A stretch of 64,000 bases of DNA from Alphaproteobacteria bacterium (GTDB lineage Bacteria; Pseudomonadota; Alphaproteobacteria; Micavibrionales; Micavibrionaceae). The notes under the pieces are model-generated. The model was not told the origin of the DNA. It made no database searches and worked only from the letters and a program-made list of their open reading frames with translations. This document shows, one piece after another, positions 25,979 through 33,990 of this stretch; positions within the stretch are counted from its first letter, which is position 1; each line of letters starts with the position of its first letter. A program made the translations under genes and the position numbers. The DNA lies in assembly GCA_024279035.1 (NCBI GenBank), contig JAJRSA010000001.1, forward strand, positions 1 to 64,000, written 5' to 3'.

Positions 25979-26474
25979 TTAATCTCTGCCCAGATAAAGC
26001 CACTCTTCTCCGAGAGACAATTCCACGCGTGGAAGGATAATATAGCCGTTTTGGTTGGCGCTCAGAACTTCTCCATCTTCATAACGGGCAATCGCCTCTC
26101 CTGCAGACACAGATTCAAAATTTTTCCGTTTTTTTACGAATGCGCCGGCCTTTTTTAAAGACTGTGGTGAATTCTATTATTTTAGAGGGCACAACTTTTT
26201 CTATATTGCCCTCTATCATCTCCAAAAAAATAAGTGTGTTGAGAATCGCTTGTTGTGCGATCAAAAGGCTTTGTGGCTCTGTGTGTCCTCCACATTCTAG
26301 TGTCACGCCATACCCACCAAATAAACGCATATACTCGGTTGTTCCCACAGATTCTTTACGCTCACTTTTATAGGCCTTTGAAAATCCATACACCAAATGC
26401 GTAGCACCTAAAATAAGAAGATTCTGCCCTTCTTTCTTGCTTCTTAATCTATATGTTTTGAGGTGTGGGAACAT
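25979..26474 (-). pseudogene. broken succinylglutamate desuccinylase/aspartoacylase-like gene
   Basis: The 5' part encodes MFPHLKTYRLRSKKEGQNLLILGATH, which resembles the N-terminal zinc-ligand strand of this M14-like family. It then skips directly to the C-terminal half, LFGGYGVTLECGGH. The central catalytic region is missing. The frame also breaks at a run of seven adenines around 26130: one frame stops at 26115, and the next frame continues FESVSAGEAIARYEDGEVL to a stop at 25979. Both an internal deletion and a frameshift are therefore visible. It lies just after fabD. The start ATG at 26474 follows the fabD stop by seven bases. Confidence 0.7.
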
Positions 26475-26481
26475 GATCAGA

Positions 26482-27432
26482 TCATAATTTTGAGATAAAG
26501 GCTTCAATCTGCTCTGGTTTTTCTATGCTTTCACAGGCTATTTCCTTGTCTATACGGCGCGAAAGTCCTGATAAGACTCTTCCTGCTCCAAGTTCAACCA
26601 TTTCTGTTACGCCTTTATCTCTCATCGTGAGGACAGAGTCTCTCCAGCGGACTGTGCCTGTAATTTGCTCAACCAATAAACGGCGGATATCAGACGGGTC
26701 AAGAGTAGGGTGTGCTGTGATATTTGTGACAACGGGAACATAAGGAGGGCGAATGTCCGTGTCGGCTAAAGCTTGCTCCATTTCCTGTGCGGCAGGCGCC
26801 ATAAGAGAGCAATGGAACGGCGCGCTCACAGGTAATTTTACTGTTTTTCTTGCTCCTTTTTCTGTCGCGAGAATCATGGCAACAGCAACTGCTTCTTTAT
26901 GACCACTCACTACAATTTGTCCAACAGAGTTATCATTGGCCACCTGACAGGAATAATCAGCGCCAGATGTCTCCGTTGCCCCACGAGAAATCTCTTGAAC
27001 ATCTGCCATATCCAACCCTAAAATCGCAGCCATCGCCCCGACACCAACAGGCACAGCCCGCTGCATCGCCTGTCCTCTTAATTTTAATAATTTAGACGTC
27101 ACAGCAATGTCCAGTGCCCCCGCCACAGTTAACGCAGAATATTCTCCCAAAGAATGCCCCGCAACAAAGTTACACATATCAGAAATATTCAGCCCAGATT
27201 GCTTCCGAATAACACGTGCGACAGCCACAGAGACCGCCATCAAAGCAGGCTGCGTATTTTCTGTGAGGTTGAGATCAGACTCCTCTCCTTGCGTCATGAG
27301 CTTGAAAAGCTTTTGATTAAGTGAATCATCTATTTCTTGAAAAACTTCTTTGGCCTCAATAAAATTTTCTGAGAGCTCTTTTCCCATACCTATGTACTGA
27401 GACCCCTGCCCTGGAAAAATAAATGAACGCAT
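26482..27432 (-). CDS. fabD: malonyl-CoA:ACP transacylase FabD
   Basis: It loads malonyl onto acyl carrier protein for fatty-acid synthesis. The 316-residue protein has FPGQGSQYIGMG at the N-terminus, the nucleophile motif GHSLGEYSA (Ser94), and the catalytic His in PVSAPFHCSLM near residue 203. The length is normal. An AAGGAG-like site precedes the ATG at 27432. The usual fabG-acpP-fabF neighbours are absent; a degraded hydrolase gene follows instead. Confidence 0.95.
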   Translation of the reverse strand: MRSFIFPGQGSQYIGMGKELSENFIEAKEVFQEIDDSLNQKLFKLMTQGEESDLNLTENTQPALMAVSVAVARVIRKQSGLNISDMCNFVAGHSLGEYSALTVAGALDIAVTSKLLKLRGQAMQRAVPVGVGAMAAILGLDMADVQEISRGATETSGADYSCQVANDNSVGQIVVSGHKEAVAVAMILATEKGARKTVKLPVSAPFHCSLMAPAAQEMEQALADTDIRPPYVPVVTNITAHPTLDPSDIRRLLVEQITGTVRWRDSVLTMRDKGVTEMVELGAGRVLSGLSRRIDKEIACESIEKPEQIEAFISKL

Positions 27433-27745
27433 TGAAAAAAACTCCTTTTTAAAATAATCTAAATAAACACTTGGCTATTCAAAAAGATACGGACGATAAA
27501 GTCAATATTGAATTTTTATTTCAAAATTTTTCATGAAAATAGAATAAAAAACTTGATCTTCATTAGAAATGTGTTAATATTTAGTTAATCTTCAAGTCCT
27601 AGAAATTACGTTAGAAGGCTATGTTTCTCTTAAGTTTAGAGAATTTAATCTTCTCTAGATATACTGATGAAGGTTATGCGTTCGCTCCACGGCAAGCGAC
27701 ACTGTAGAGGGTGCCACTTTAACCGTTAAACTAAAGGAGGACGCT
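27433..27745. other. intergenic region, 313 bases, divergent promoters
   Basis: It separates fabD (leftward) from a 99-residue CDS (rightward). It is AT-rich on the fabD side. A TTGATC...TAATAT promoter candidate (27553-27580) and a 160-base leader with a small GTTCGCT/AGCGAC hairpin (27679-27700) lie on the plus strand. No gene is seen. Confidence 0.6.
27553..27580 (+). promoter_or_regulatory. sigma-70-type promoter candidate for the 99-residue CDS
   Basis: TTGATC (27553-27558) and TAATAT (27575-27580) are spaced by 16 bases. The transcript would start about 155 bases upstream of the ATG, leaving a long leader. Confidence 0.4.
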
Positions 27746-28045
27746 ATGAGCTGTACTATTATTCAAAGAAACATCCAATCTGTGCTGGAAGAGGCAAGTG
27801 CTGTGTACTCGATGGTCTGTGATTCATCTGGGCAACCCAATACTGACTATGCAGGATATGCATGCCATGTTGCTCTCAATCGATTTAGAAGCCTTTTGGA
27901 AGAACCAGATTTGACAACAAGTCGTCTTGAGTATCTTTTGCGAAAAGCTGCGCGCCAGCATGCAAAAAAAGACCCAGATGGAAATTGGTCTCAATTTATG
28001 GCGAGCTATATTTCCGAGACAGCGAATGGAAATAGAGCCCATTAA
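27746..28045 (+). CDS. orphan small protein (99 residues)
   Basis: The soluble protein begins MSCTIIQRNIQSVLEEASAV and is mostly helical by composition; it ends NGNRAH. I recognise no family. The gene is well supported: a strong AAAGGAGG site eight bases upstream, a promoter candidate, and a 15-bp perfect-stem terminator directly downstream. It stands as its own unit between fabD and the rpsF operon. The four Cys residues (3, 25, 40 and possibly others) show no zinc-finger spacing. Confidence 0.7.
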   Translation: MSCTIIQRNIQSVLEEASAVYSMVCDSSGQPNTDYAGYACHVALNRFRSLLEEPDLTTSRLEYLLRKAARQHAKKDPDGNWSQFMASYISETANGNRAH

Positions 28046-28061
28046 GATATAAAATATTTAA

Positions 28062-28107
28062 GATTCTCGCCTCCACCGCCCATCCCAGTGGAGGCGAGAA
28101 TCTTTTT
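28062..28107 (+). terminator. strong intrinsic terminator
   Basis: GATTCTCGCCTCCAC (28062-28076) and GTGGAGGCGAGAATC (28088-28102) form a perfect 15-bp stem with an 11-base loop, followed by five T residues. It closes the 99-residue gene. Confidence 0.92.
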
Positions 28108-28134
28108 AGCCCCAAAGCCCCCTTCTTTTTTTCC

Positions 28135-28162
28135 TTGATTCTTCTCTAAAAATCCTTATAAC
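28135..28162 (+). promoter_or_regulatory. sigma-70-type promoter candidate for rpsF-rpsR-rplI
   Basis: TTGATT (28135-28140) and TATAAC (28157-28162), spacing 16, lie about 80 bases before the rpsF start and just after the upstream terminator. Confidence 0.5.
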
Positions 28163-28244
28163 AGCGCTACGAACCTCGCTCATGTGCACTATATATGGGC
28201 TTGGGCTTCACTCTAAAAGCCGTTAACCAAGAGGAGACTATTTG

Positions 28245-28643
28245 ATGGCCATCTACGAAACCGTGTTTCTTGCACGCTCAGAACTATCCGCAAAACAAGT
28301 GGAGGATCTTACAGAGCAATTCAGCAAGATCCTAGAAACAGGCCCTGAAGGGCATGACGCAAAAGGTAAAATCCTTAAAACTGAAAGCTGGGGATTAAGA
28401 ACGCTTGCTTACAAAATCAACAAAAGCAAAAAAGCCCACTATGTTCTCATTGAAAGTGAAACCACAGGACAGGCTTTAATTGAAGCCGAACGTGTTATGC
28501 GCATTCATGAAGATGTTATGCGTTATATCAGCATTAAGCTGGACACGCCAAGCACATCTGAATCTGCTCTTTTGAAAAAAGAAGAAAGCAGAGATAATTA
28601 CAAAAAAGACTATAGAAACAATAAAAAAGAAGAGGTTGTATAA
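28245..28643 (+). CDS. rpsF: 30S ribosomal protein S6
   Basis: The 132-residue S6 begins [15 protein letters not shown] and has the usual alpha/beta fold, with a lysine-rich C-terminal tail ([13 protein letters not shown]) about 30 residues beyond the core. ATG at 28245 is preferred over the in-frame TTG just before it; GAGGAG is placed for the ATG. The stop TAA overlaps the rpsR ATG. It is the first gene of rpsF-rpsR-rplI. Confidence 0.96.
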   Translation: MAIYETVFLARSELSAKQVEDLTEQFSKILETGPEGHDAKGKILKTESWGLRTLAYKINKSKKAHYVLIESETTGQALIEAERVMRIHEDVMRYISIKLDTPSTSESALLKKEESRDNYKKDYRNNKKEEVV

Positions 28644-28906
28644 TGTCTGAAGACAGAGATAGAAAACCAATGTTTAAACGTCGCAAGACTTGTGTCTTTA
28701 GTGCGCCAAATGCAAAACCAATCGATTGGAAAGATGTAAACATGCTCAAAAGATATATATCCGAGCGCGGAAAGATCATGCCAAGCCGTATTACCTATGT
28801 ATCAGGAAAGAAGCAACGTGAATTGTCCAATGCGATCAAACGTGCACGCTATATGGCTCTTCTTCCCTACCTCCAGATTGAAAGCGACTATCAGCAACGA
28901 CGCTAG
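28643..28906 (+). CDS. rpsR: 30S ribosomal protein S18
   Basis: The 87-residue S18 contains the family core [20 protein letters not shown] and the ending [10 protein letters not shown]. Its ATG overlaps the rpsF stop (TAATG), so it is translationally coupled to S6, its neighbour in the 30S platform. One Cys (KTCVF) is present but not the four-Cys zinc form. Confidence 0.97.
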   Translation: MSEDRDRKPMFKRRKTCVFSAPNAKPIDWKDVNMLKRYISERGKIMPSRITYVSGKKQRELSNAIKRARYMALLPYLQIESDYQQRR

Positions 28907-28929
28907 ATAGAGAGAAAGGATTATAAATC

Positions 28930-29688
28930 ATGTCTACACAAATTATATTGTTAGAGCGCGTAGAAAGCTTGGGTCAAATGGGCGATGTTGTGTCTGTGAA
29001 ACCAGGATATGCACGTAACTTTTTATTACCGCAAGGCAAAGCGCTTCGCGCCACGAAAGATAATATGACCTATTTTGAGTCTCAAAAGAAAACATTTGAG
29101 GCCGAAAATTTAACTAAAAAGAAAGATGCCGAGTCTGTTGCCAAGACAATGAACACCCTTAAAGTGCTTATCGTTCGCAATGCCTCTGAAGCAGGGCAAC
29201 TTTATGGCTCTGTGACCTCTCGTGATATTGCCGACGGGATTATTGAGGCTGGGTTTAAGATTGAAAAATCTCAAATCGAGATCAACCAAAACTTTAAGAG
29301 CATTGGCCTTATTCCTGTTAATATTATACTTCACCCAGAAGTCAAAGTTGAAATCACACTCAATATTGCACGCTCTGTAGAAGAAGCTAAAATTCAGGAA
29401 AAAACGGGGAAAGCGCTTCTTGCAACGAATGAGGAAGAGGATCCGTCTCAAGCGTCTGTAGAGCCTGAAGAAACAAAATCAGAATTTCTTGAAGACTCCG
29501 CCATTGAAGCCGAGAAAGAGCAAGCGGAACTCGACGCCGAGAAAGCCCTCGACGCCGAAACCAAAGCCACAGAGAAAGCCGAGAAAAAAGCTGCAAAAGC
29601 AGTCGCCGAAGCTGACGCACTGGCCTCTGAAGAGGCTGACAAAGAAGAACTTTCTGAGAATTCTGAAACATCAGAAGAAGAAGACTAA
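28930..29688 (+). CDS. rplI: 50S ribosomal protein L9 with long acidic C-terminal extension
   Basis: L9 binds domain V of 23S rRNA and limits frameshifting. The N-terminal domain (MSTQIILLERVESLGQMGDVV...) and the C-terminal domain (to about residue 150) are normal. About 100 extra residues follow, rich in Glu, Ala and Lys (AEKALDAETKATEKAEKKAA and a final SEETSEED-type acidic end). Typical L9 has about 150 residues, so this form is unusually long. The extension is in frame and before the terminator, so it is not a sequencing artefact by appearance. Confidence 0.95.
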   Translation: MSTQIILLERVESLGQMGDVVSVKPGYARNFLLPQGKALRATKDNMTYFESQKKTFEAENLTKKKDAESVAKTMNTLKVLIVRNASEAGQLYGSVTSRDIADGIIEAGFKIEKSQIEINQNFKSIGLIPVNIILHPEVKVEITLNIARSVEEAKIQEKTGKALLATNEEEDPSQASVEPEETKSEFLEDSAIEAEKEQAELDAEKALDAETKATEKAEKKAAKAVAEADALASEEADKEELSENSETSEEED

Positions 29689-29714
29689 CCCTTCTCTCTT
29701 TCATATACATACCC

Positions 29715-29745
29715 AAAAAGCCAATAGGAAACCCTATTGGCTTTT
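29715..29745 (+). terminator. intrinsic terminator after rplI
   Basis: AAAAGCCAATAGG pairs with CCTATTGGCTTTT around a four-base loop; the A/T flanks permit use in either direction. It lies 27 bases after the rplI stop. Confidence 0.88.
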
Positions 29746-29900
29746 GTCTGGGCACAGCCTACAGATTACATTTGATTTAACTTATTGCATGATGGTACAG
29801 TTTTGTACTATGAAAAAGTATTACTAGAGATATCCCCTAGCTCTAGAAAAAAACTTCCAATATATAGACTTTTTTTCTCTATCCTCATATGATCGACCAT

Positions 29901-30593
29901 ATGAGTTTACACATTAACATTCTCACACTTTTTCCTGACATGTTTCCTGGATCTCTAGGATTCTCCCTCAGCGGACGAGCATTAGAAAATAAGATCTGGT
30001 CGTATCATGCGGTCAATATTAGGGATTTTGCAACCGACATACACAAAAGTGTTGATGCGCCTCCTTTTGGTGGAGGCGCAGGAATGGTGATGCGTCCTGA
30101 TACAATTGAATCAGCATTACTTTCTCTCCCTTCATCAGGGAAAAAAATATATATGAGTCCACGTGGGAAACCTCTTACGCAAAAACGCGTCCAAGAATTC
30201 TCTCAGACAGAAACCTTAACACTTTTGTGTGGTCGCTATGAAGGGGTTGATCAGCGCGTTCTGGACACACATGACTTTGAAGAAATAAGTATTGGTGACT
30301 ATGTTCTCTCTGGTGGAGAGCCTGCGGCTCTTATTTTGATGGATGCCTGCATTCGCCTCCTCCCTGAAGTCATGGGGAATACAACAACCACAGACGAGGA
30401 AAGCTTTTCCAACGGGCTTTTGGAATACCCTCATTATACCAAGCCAGACCCATGGATTGACACACACGGCCATACACACACCGTTCCCACCCTCTTAAAA
30501 TCAGGGCATCACAAAAATATTATCCAGTGGCGAGAAGATCAATCTCTTGCCCTCACACAAGAGCGTCGCCCTGATTTGCTTGAAAAAACGTAA
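29901..30593 (+). CDS. trmD: tRNA (guanine-37-N1)-methyltransferase TrmD
   Basis: It methylates G37 of tRNAs with a G at position 36, using SAM in a trefoil-knot fold. The roughly 230-residue protein shows ILTLFPDMFPG at the N-terminus, LLCGRYEGVDQRV, and the SAM-binding knot segment EISIGDYVLSGGEPAALILMD. ATG at 29901 (MSLHINILTLFP) matches the family start; ATG at 29889 would add four residues; neither has a strong ribosome site. rpsP and rimM, usual upstream partners, are not here; rplS follows. Confidence 0.95.
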   Translation: MSLHINILTLFPDMFPGSLGFSLSGRALENKIWSYHAVNIRDFATDIHKSVDAPPFGGGAGMVMRPDTIESALLSLPSSGKKIYMSPRGKPLTQKRVQEFSQTETLTLLCGRYEGVDQRVLDTHDFEEISIGDYVLSGGEPAALILMDACIRLLPEVMGNTTTTDEESFSNGLLEYPHYTKPDPWIDTHGHTHTVPTLLKSGHHKNIIQWREDQSLALTQERRPDLLEKT

Positions 30594-30600
30594 AAAACCC

Positions 30601-30630
30601 TTGCACTCTCCTGTCTTTTCAAGATATAAG
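30601..30630 (+). promoter_or_regulatory. sigma-70-type promoter candidate for rplS
   Basis: TTGCAC (30601-30606) and TATAAG (30625-30630), spacing 18, lie just after the trmD stop. This would give rplS a promoter and a roughly 95-base leader of its own. Confidence 0.5.
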
Positions 30631-30729
30631 ACACATGAAAATCCTTGGGTTTTTTAAAAAACATATATGAACCGCCAAGATTTATGTCTTGAAATCGGGT
30701 TCTCACACATAAAGATAAAGGAAAACGCC

Positions 30730-31134
30730 ATGAATGTTGTTGAAAAATTTGAAGCTCAGCAAGAAGCATTACTTCTTGAAAATGCTAAAATCCCCGCTTT
30801 TGATTCAGGGGACACCATTAAAGTAAACGTCAAAATTAAAGAGGGCACACGGGAACGTGTACAGGCCTATGAAGGTGTGTGTATTCGCCGTACAGGCACA
30901 GGCATGCAAGCCAACTTCACTGTACGAAAAATAAGCTTTGGAGAAGGTGTGGAGCGAACATTCGCTGTTCTTTCTCCTCGTATAGAGAGTATCGAACTTA
31001 TCCGCCGTGGATCTGTGCGTCGCGCAAAGCTCTACTATCTCCGTGACCGTCAAGGAAAATCTGCGCGTATTGCAGAACGAACAACAGGACACGGGATTAC
31101 GAAAAAAGAGAGCAGTAAAAAAGCCAAAAAATAG
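30730..31134 (+). CDS. rplS: 50S ribosomal protein L19
   Basis: The 134-residue L19 has the family sequences [32 protein letters not shown] and [12 protein letters not shown] at 30730 is chosen because AAAGGA precedes it at proper spacing and the protein then starts [11 protein letters not shown]; the frame extends 21 codons upstream without family similarity. It follows trmD, the conserved partner. A terminator follows. Confidence 0.96.
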   Translation: MNVVEKFEAQQEALLLENAKIPAFDSGDTIKVNVKIKEGTRERVQAYEGVCIRRTGTGMQANFTVRKISFGEGVERTFAVLSPRIESIELIRRGSVRRAKLYYLRDRQGKSARIAERTTGHGITKKESSKKAKK

Positions 31135-31158
31135 AATGCTTAAGTCAGATGACAGATT

Positions 31159-31190
31159 AAAAACCCTCTCATATTTGCGAGGGTTTTTTT
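31159..31190 (+). terminator. intrinsic terminator after rplS
   Basis: AAAACCCTC and GAGGGTTTT form the stem with a 10-base loop; a T run follows. It ends trmD-rplS before the HD-domain gene. Confidence 0.88.
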
Positions 31191-31209
31191 ATTGGGGTAT
31201 ATTATAGCC

Positions 31210-31908
31210 ATGAATATTGATGCACTCATTACCTCTTATGACATCAGAGAGGATAAAATTCTGTCCAAAAACTGGAGAAAAATATCTCAAAAAATTTGGG
31301 CACGTATTGAGTCCTACGGTAAAGGGGTGAACAACTATGGACCTGACACACTTGCCCCTCACCTGACACGCATCGCAGAGGACAGTCGGGACTTTCTTCT
31401 CTATCTTGGTCATCCAGAACATGTGGCCCATAATTTTTATGATGCTATTAAAATAAGCGATCTTGGTAAAACACACGAGGAGTTTGATGTTACTATTTGG
31501 AAACTCCCTCAAAAACCTAGCAAAAGAGAACGTTCTGAAAAACGCCTTCATACTCAAAGAGGACTAAATGTTCTCCATAGATTTTTAGAAGATGCCCCTC
31601 AAGAGCTTCTGGATCACCCTCATATCAAAGCCGTGCTCCCTGCACATATACAAGGTCACCATAAGCCTCTTACCGATGATCCTAATATGGGCAAGATGAT
31701 GGAGATTGCTTGCCTTGTGGATGCCTATGATGGGGATATGGATACAAAAAAGATCAGACACGGCGCGGGATCAACAAGAACAGTTCAAGATCAATATATA
31801 AGAATGCTTGGGAATGATGATACCGATAAATATAAGGGATATTTTAGAAAAGAGTTACTTGATAGCTATTTTGAATTCAGAAATAAATATAGAGCATCCA
31901 TTCTCTAA
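31210..31908 (+). CDS. HD-domain (HD-GYP-like) phosphohydrolase
   Basis: The 232-residue cytosolic protein contains ISDLGKTHEEF, LHTQRGLNVL, HPHIKAVLPAHIQGHH and VDAYDGDMD. This pattern of His and Asp clusters is that of metal-dependent HD phosphohydrolases and is closest to the HD-GYP arrangement, although the GYP triplet is not visible. The leading HD is changed to SD. Its substrate (cyclic di-GMP or another nucleotide) is unknown. ATG at 31210 is chosen over the upstream TTG because the TTG lies in the preceding terminator's T run. The gene is monocistronic with its own terminator and lies beside the pilus locus, but on the opposite strand. Confidence 0.75.
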   Translation: MNIDALITSYDIREDKILSKNWRKISQKIWARIESYGKGVNNYGPDTLAPHLTRIAEDSRDFLLYLGHPEHVAHNFYDAIKISDLGKTHEEFDVTIWKLPQKPSKRERSEKRLHTQRGLNVLHRFLEDAPQELLDHPHIKAVLPAHIQGHHKPLTDDPNMGKMMEIACLVDAYDGDMDTKKIRHGAGSTRTVQDQYIRMLGNDDTDKYKGYFRKELLDSYFEFRNKYRASIL

Positions 31909-31910
31909 CA

Positions 31911-31938
31911 AAAAAAGCCCCTTAAAAGGGGCTTTTAA
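31911..31938. terminator. bidirectional terminator between HD gene and pilin gene
   Basis: AAAAGCCCCTTAAAAGGGGCTTTT (31913-31936) is a perfect palindrome with A and T flanks. It can end the HD-domain gene on the plus strand and the pilin transcript on the minus strand. Confidence 0.88.
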
Positions 31939-31963
31939 AATTCTTTATACATATCAGACTAAA

Positions 31964-32710
31964 TTAGCCTTGGACTCGCACATATATATCACATAACACC
32001 TGATCCGCGTTTGTAAGATAAGGTGAAACTACAAGAGCCGCAGCGCATGCAGTACCACCCGCACCTAAAACAGTTCCTGTATTTGGCTGGCCATCATCAA
32101 TTTTAGTATCAATACGAAACGCCTGACCAGGTGTAAGCGCCAGTGATCCCCCTGCACCAGTTACCGCCGCAATGTTACCCGTTCCGATATAATGACCTGC
32201 ACGCGCCACCGCAGTAGCGGTTCTATTAGCCAAGGCTCCAGCAGGTGAAAATCCTACGCGAAGGCCTCCAGAAATCTCAAATTCAGGATGTGACTGTCCC
32301 AACTGAAGCGCAGCAGCTTGAGGTACAACGTCTCCGATAATATCGGCCGCAGCGAGCTGAGCCCAAAGCACAGTTCCCTCTAGAGTCAGAGTTTGTACAA
32401 GACTCGGTACATTTGCCAAACGCCCATCTGCGTTACCTGCTGCGTTACAAGGAGCACCAGTACAGTTTGGAAGACGTGTAGCTGGCACAAGCATGTCACC
32501 AGGGAATTGATTGTAAGCATCTCGGAACGTTGATATAGCTCCATCTATCCCCTTAAGCTGAGCAACAGATGCAGAAACGCGTGCATTTGCAATAAGCTCT
32601 TGCCCTTTCAAAATACCACCGATCAACAGACCAATAATAATCATAACAATCGCAAGTTCGACGAGGGTAAAACCGCTCTCTTTCCTGCTTTCAATTTTAC
32701 TTATTTTCAT
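31964..32710 (-). CDS. type IV pilin-like major or minor pilin
   Basis: The 248-residue protein has a 13-residue basic leader, cleavage site Gly13-Phe14 and the mature N-terminus FTLVELAIVMIIIGLLIGG, with Glu at +5 as in true pilins. The rest is an Ala/Gly-rich globular domain with a Cys pair in CTGAPC and others near the end. It belongs to the large class of MSHA-like or pseudopilin-like pilins; the size favours a main subunit, but minor pilin is possible. It has its own spacing (210 bases from the AraC gene) and closes the pilus locus before a bidirectional terminator. Confidence 0.85.
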   Translation of the reverse strand: MKISKIESRKESGFTLVELAIVMIIIGLLIGGILKGQELIANARVSASVAQLKGIDGAISTFRDAYNQFPGDMLVPATRLPNCTGAPCNAAGNADGRLANVPSLVQTLTLEGTVLWAQLAAADIIGDVVPQAAALQLGQSHPEFEISGGLRVGFSPAGALANRTATAVARAGHYIGTGNIAAVTGAGGSLALTPGQAFRIDTKIDDGQPNTGTVLGAGGTACAAALVVSPYLTNADQVLCDIYVRVQG

Positions 32711-32920
32711 AGTTTAAACTCCTCGTTTTGGTTAAATATCTATATACGAATCAAGAACATGAATACGCCCTTGAATCATACATGATTTCTACACATAGAC
32801 TAGCCCTTTTAACAAACTAGTTCTTCCATCATGCCGTTATAATCATTAACAAAACTTAAATATTCACACTCAATTTGGCAAATTGATCAGTCAGAATGAC
32901 AAAGCAACTAGGCTTTAAGA

Positions 32921-33952
32921 TTAATTATTGTAGCTTCTCTGCTCTTTGAACTGAGAGGGCGTTATTCCAACACTCTCTTTAAACACTCTGTTAAATGTCG
33001 TTAAAGAGTAAAAACCGACCTCATTTGCTATCACTTGAATAGGAACATTTGTATCCAGTAACAGCCCTTTGGCCTCTTCAACACGATAATAGTTCAATAG
33101 CTGTGGAACAGTTTTCTCATATGTATCATTAATAATTTTAGACACCGTTGCTTCTGCAATATCAAGCTCCTGCGCAAAATTTTTGCGACTATATTGTGCT
33201 TCTTGATAAACACGTTCACTCTCTAATAAAGAAGAAATATTTTCTATGATTTTCCTATTTTTTAGATTCTCAAGATCAAGTCGACGATGCCCCTTTACCA
33301 ACACAGCTTGAGGATAAATACGAAATAAGCTTGTAGAGGTAATATAGACGAAGCCTAACCCTAAAATATTTCGAATAAGCACCCAATTATCAGAAGAAAT
33401 AATATTTAACAAAAGAAATAACGCACTCCCTAAAAATACAATATTCACAATCATTAAACATATAATAAGCCAGTATCGAGGATGCCCTGCTTTACCATCT
33501 GCCCATATATCAGACAAAAGCGATTTTCTAAACCAAACCAAAAGCAGAGAAATACTTCCAGACAGAACCCCTGTAACGTAGAACCCTCCGATGTTTTTAA
33601 ACATAAAATGCCCCATCATAAAGGCTAAAAAAGGAAGCAACAAAATAAGATAGTTTTTCCAAGAGGGCATTTCATGGATTTTGGCAATTTGAAGAACCAA
33701 GAGGTAACTCAAACTCGGAAGCAAAAACCAAAATATCCATGAAATATAGAAAGCATTCGTCCATATATCTTTAAAAAATGGCGCAGACAAATCAGTAAAA
33801 AATCCACAAAAAAGTATAAAGAAATAAAAAATTGGCAAACTAGCACGAGACAATCGACCTGCTCTAAACACCATATAAACAATAGCATAAAGCGTCTGCG
33901 CCATCCCCAAGAGTGAAATTAATTGCACAGGTGTGAAAAGAAGTGTCTCCAT
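32921..33952 (-). CDS. membrane-bound AraC-family regulator (7TM-HTH)
   Basis: The 343-residue protein has about seven hydrophobic segments in residues 1-220 and an AraC-type double helix-turn-helix at 245-340. The HTH contains FAQELDIAEATVSKIIND and the second-HTH motif IANEVGFYSLTTFNRVFKE...GITPSQFKE. Such proteins sense a membrane or extracellular signal through the seven-helix part and bind DNA directly. Position between the pilus genes and the pilin gene suggests it controls the pilin; this is inference. It lies 38 bases from the preceding pilus gene and is likely co-transcribed. Confidence 0.88.
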   Translation of the reverse strand: METLLFTPVQLISLLGMAQTLYAIVYMVFRAGRLSRASLPIFYFFILFCGFFTDLSAPFFKDIWTNAFYISWIFWFLLPSLSYLLVLQIAKIHEMPSWKNYLILLLPFLAFMMGHFMFKNIGGFYVTGVLSGSISLLLVWFRKSLLSDIWADGKAGHPRYWLIICLMIVNIVFLGSALFLLLNIISSDNWVLIRNILGLGFVYITSTSLFRIYPQAVLVKGHRRLDLENLKNRKIIENISSLLESERVYQEAQYSRKNFAQELDIAEATVSKIINDTYEKTVPQLLNYYRVEEAKGLLLDTNVPIQVIANEVGFYSLTTFNRVFKESVGITPSQFKEQRSYNN

Positions 33953-33990
33953 CCCTCTAAGTTATATAAAAAAGCTTACAATGAGAAGGA

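Noticed and set aside
26115-26507. 130-residue ORF read as an intact protein
   Set aside because: It is the in-frame part of a larger broken gene; the next frame carries the rest of the C-terminal domain, and its start overlaps fabD.
30667-30729. 21-codon upstream extension of L19
   Set aside because: No L19 similarity; a well-placed ribosome site supports the ATG at 30730.
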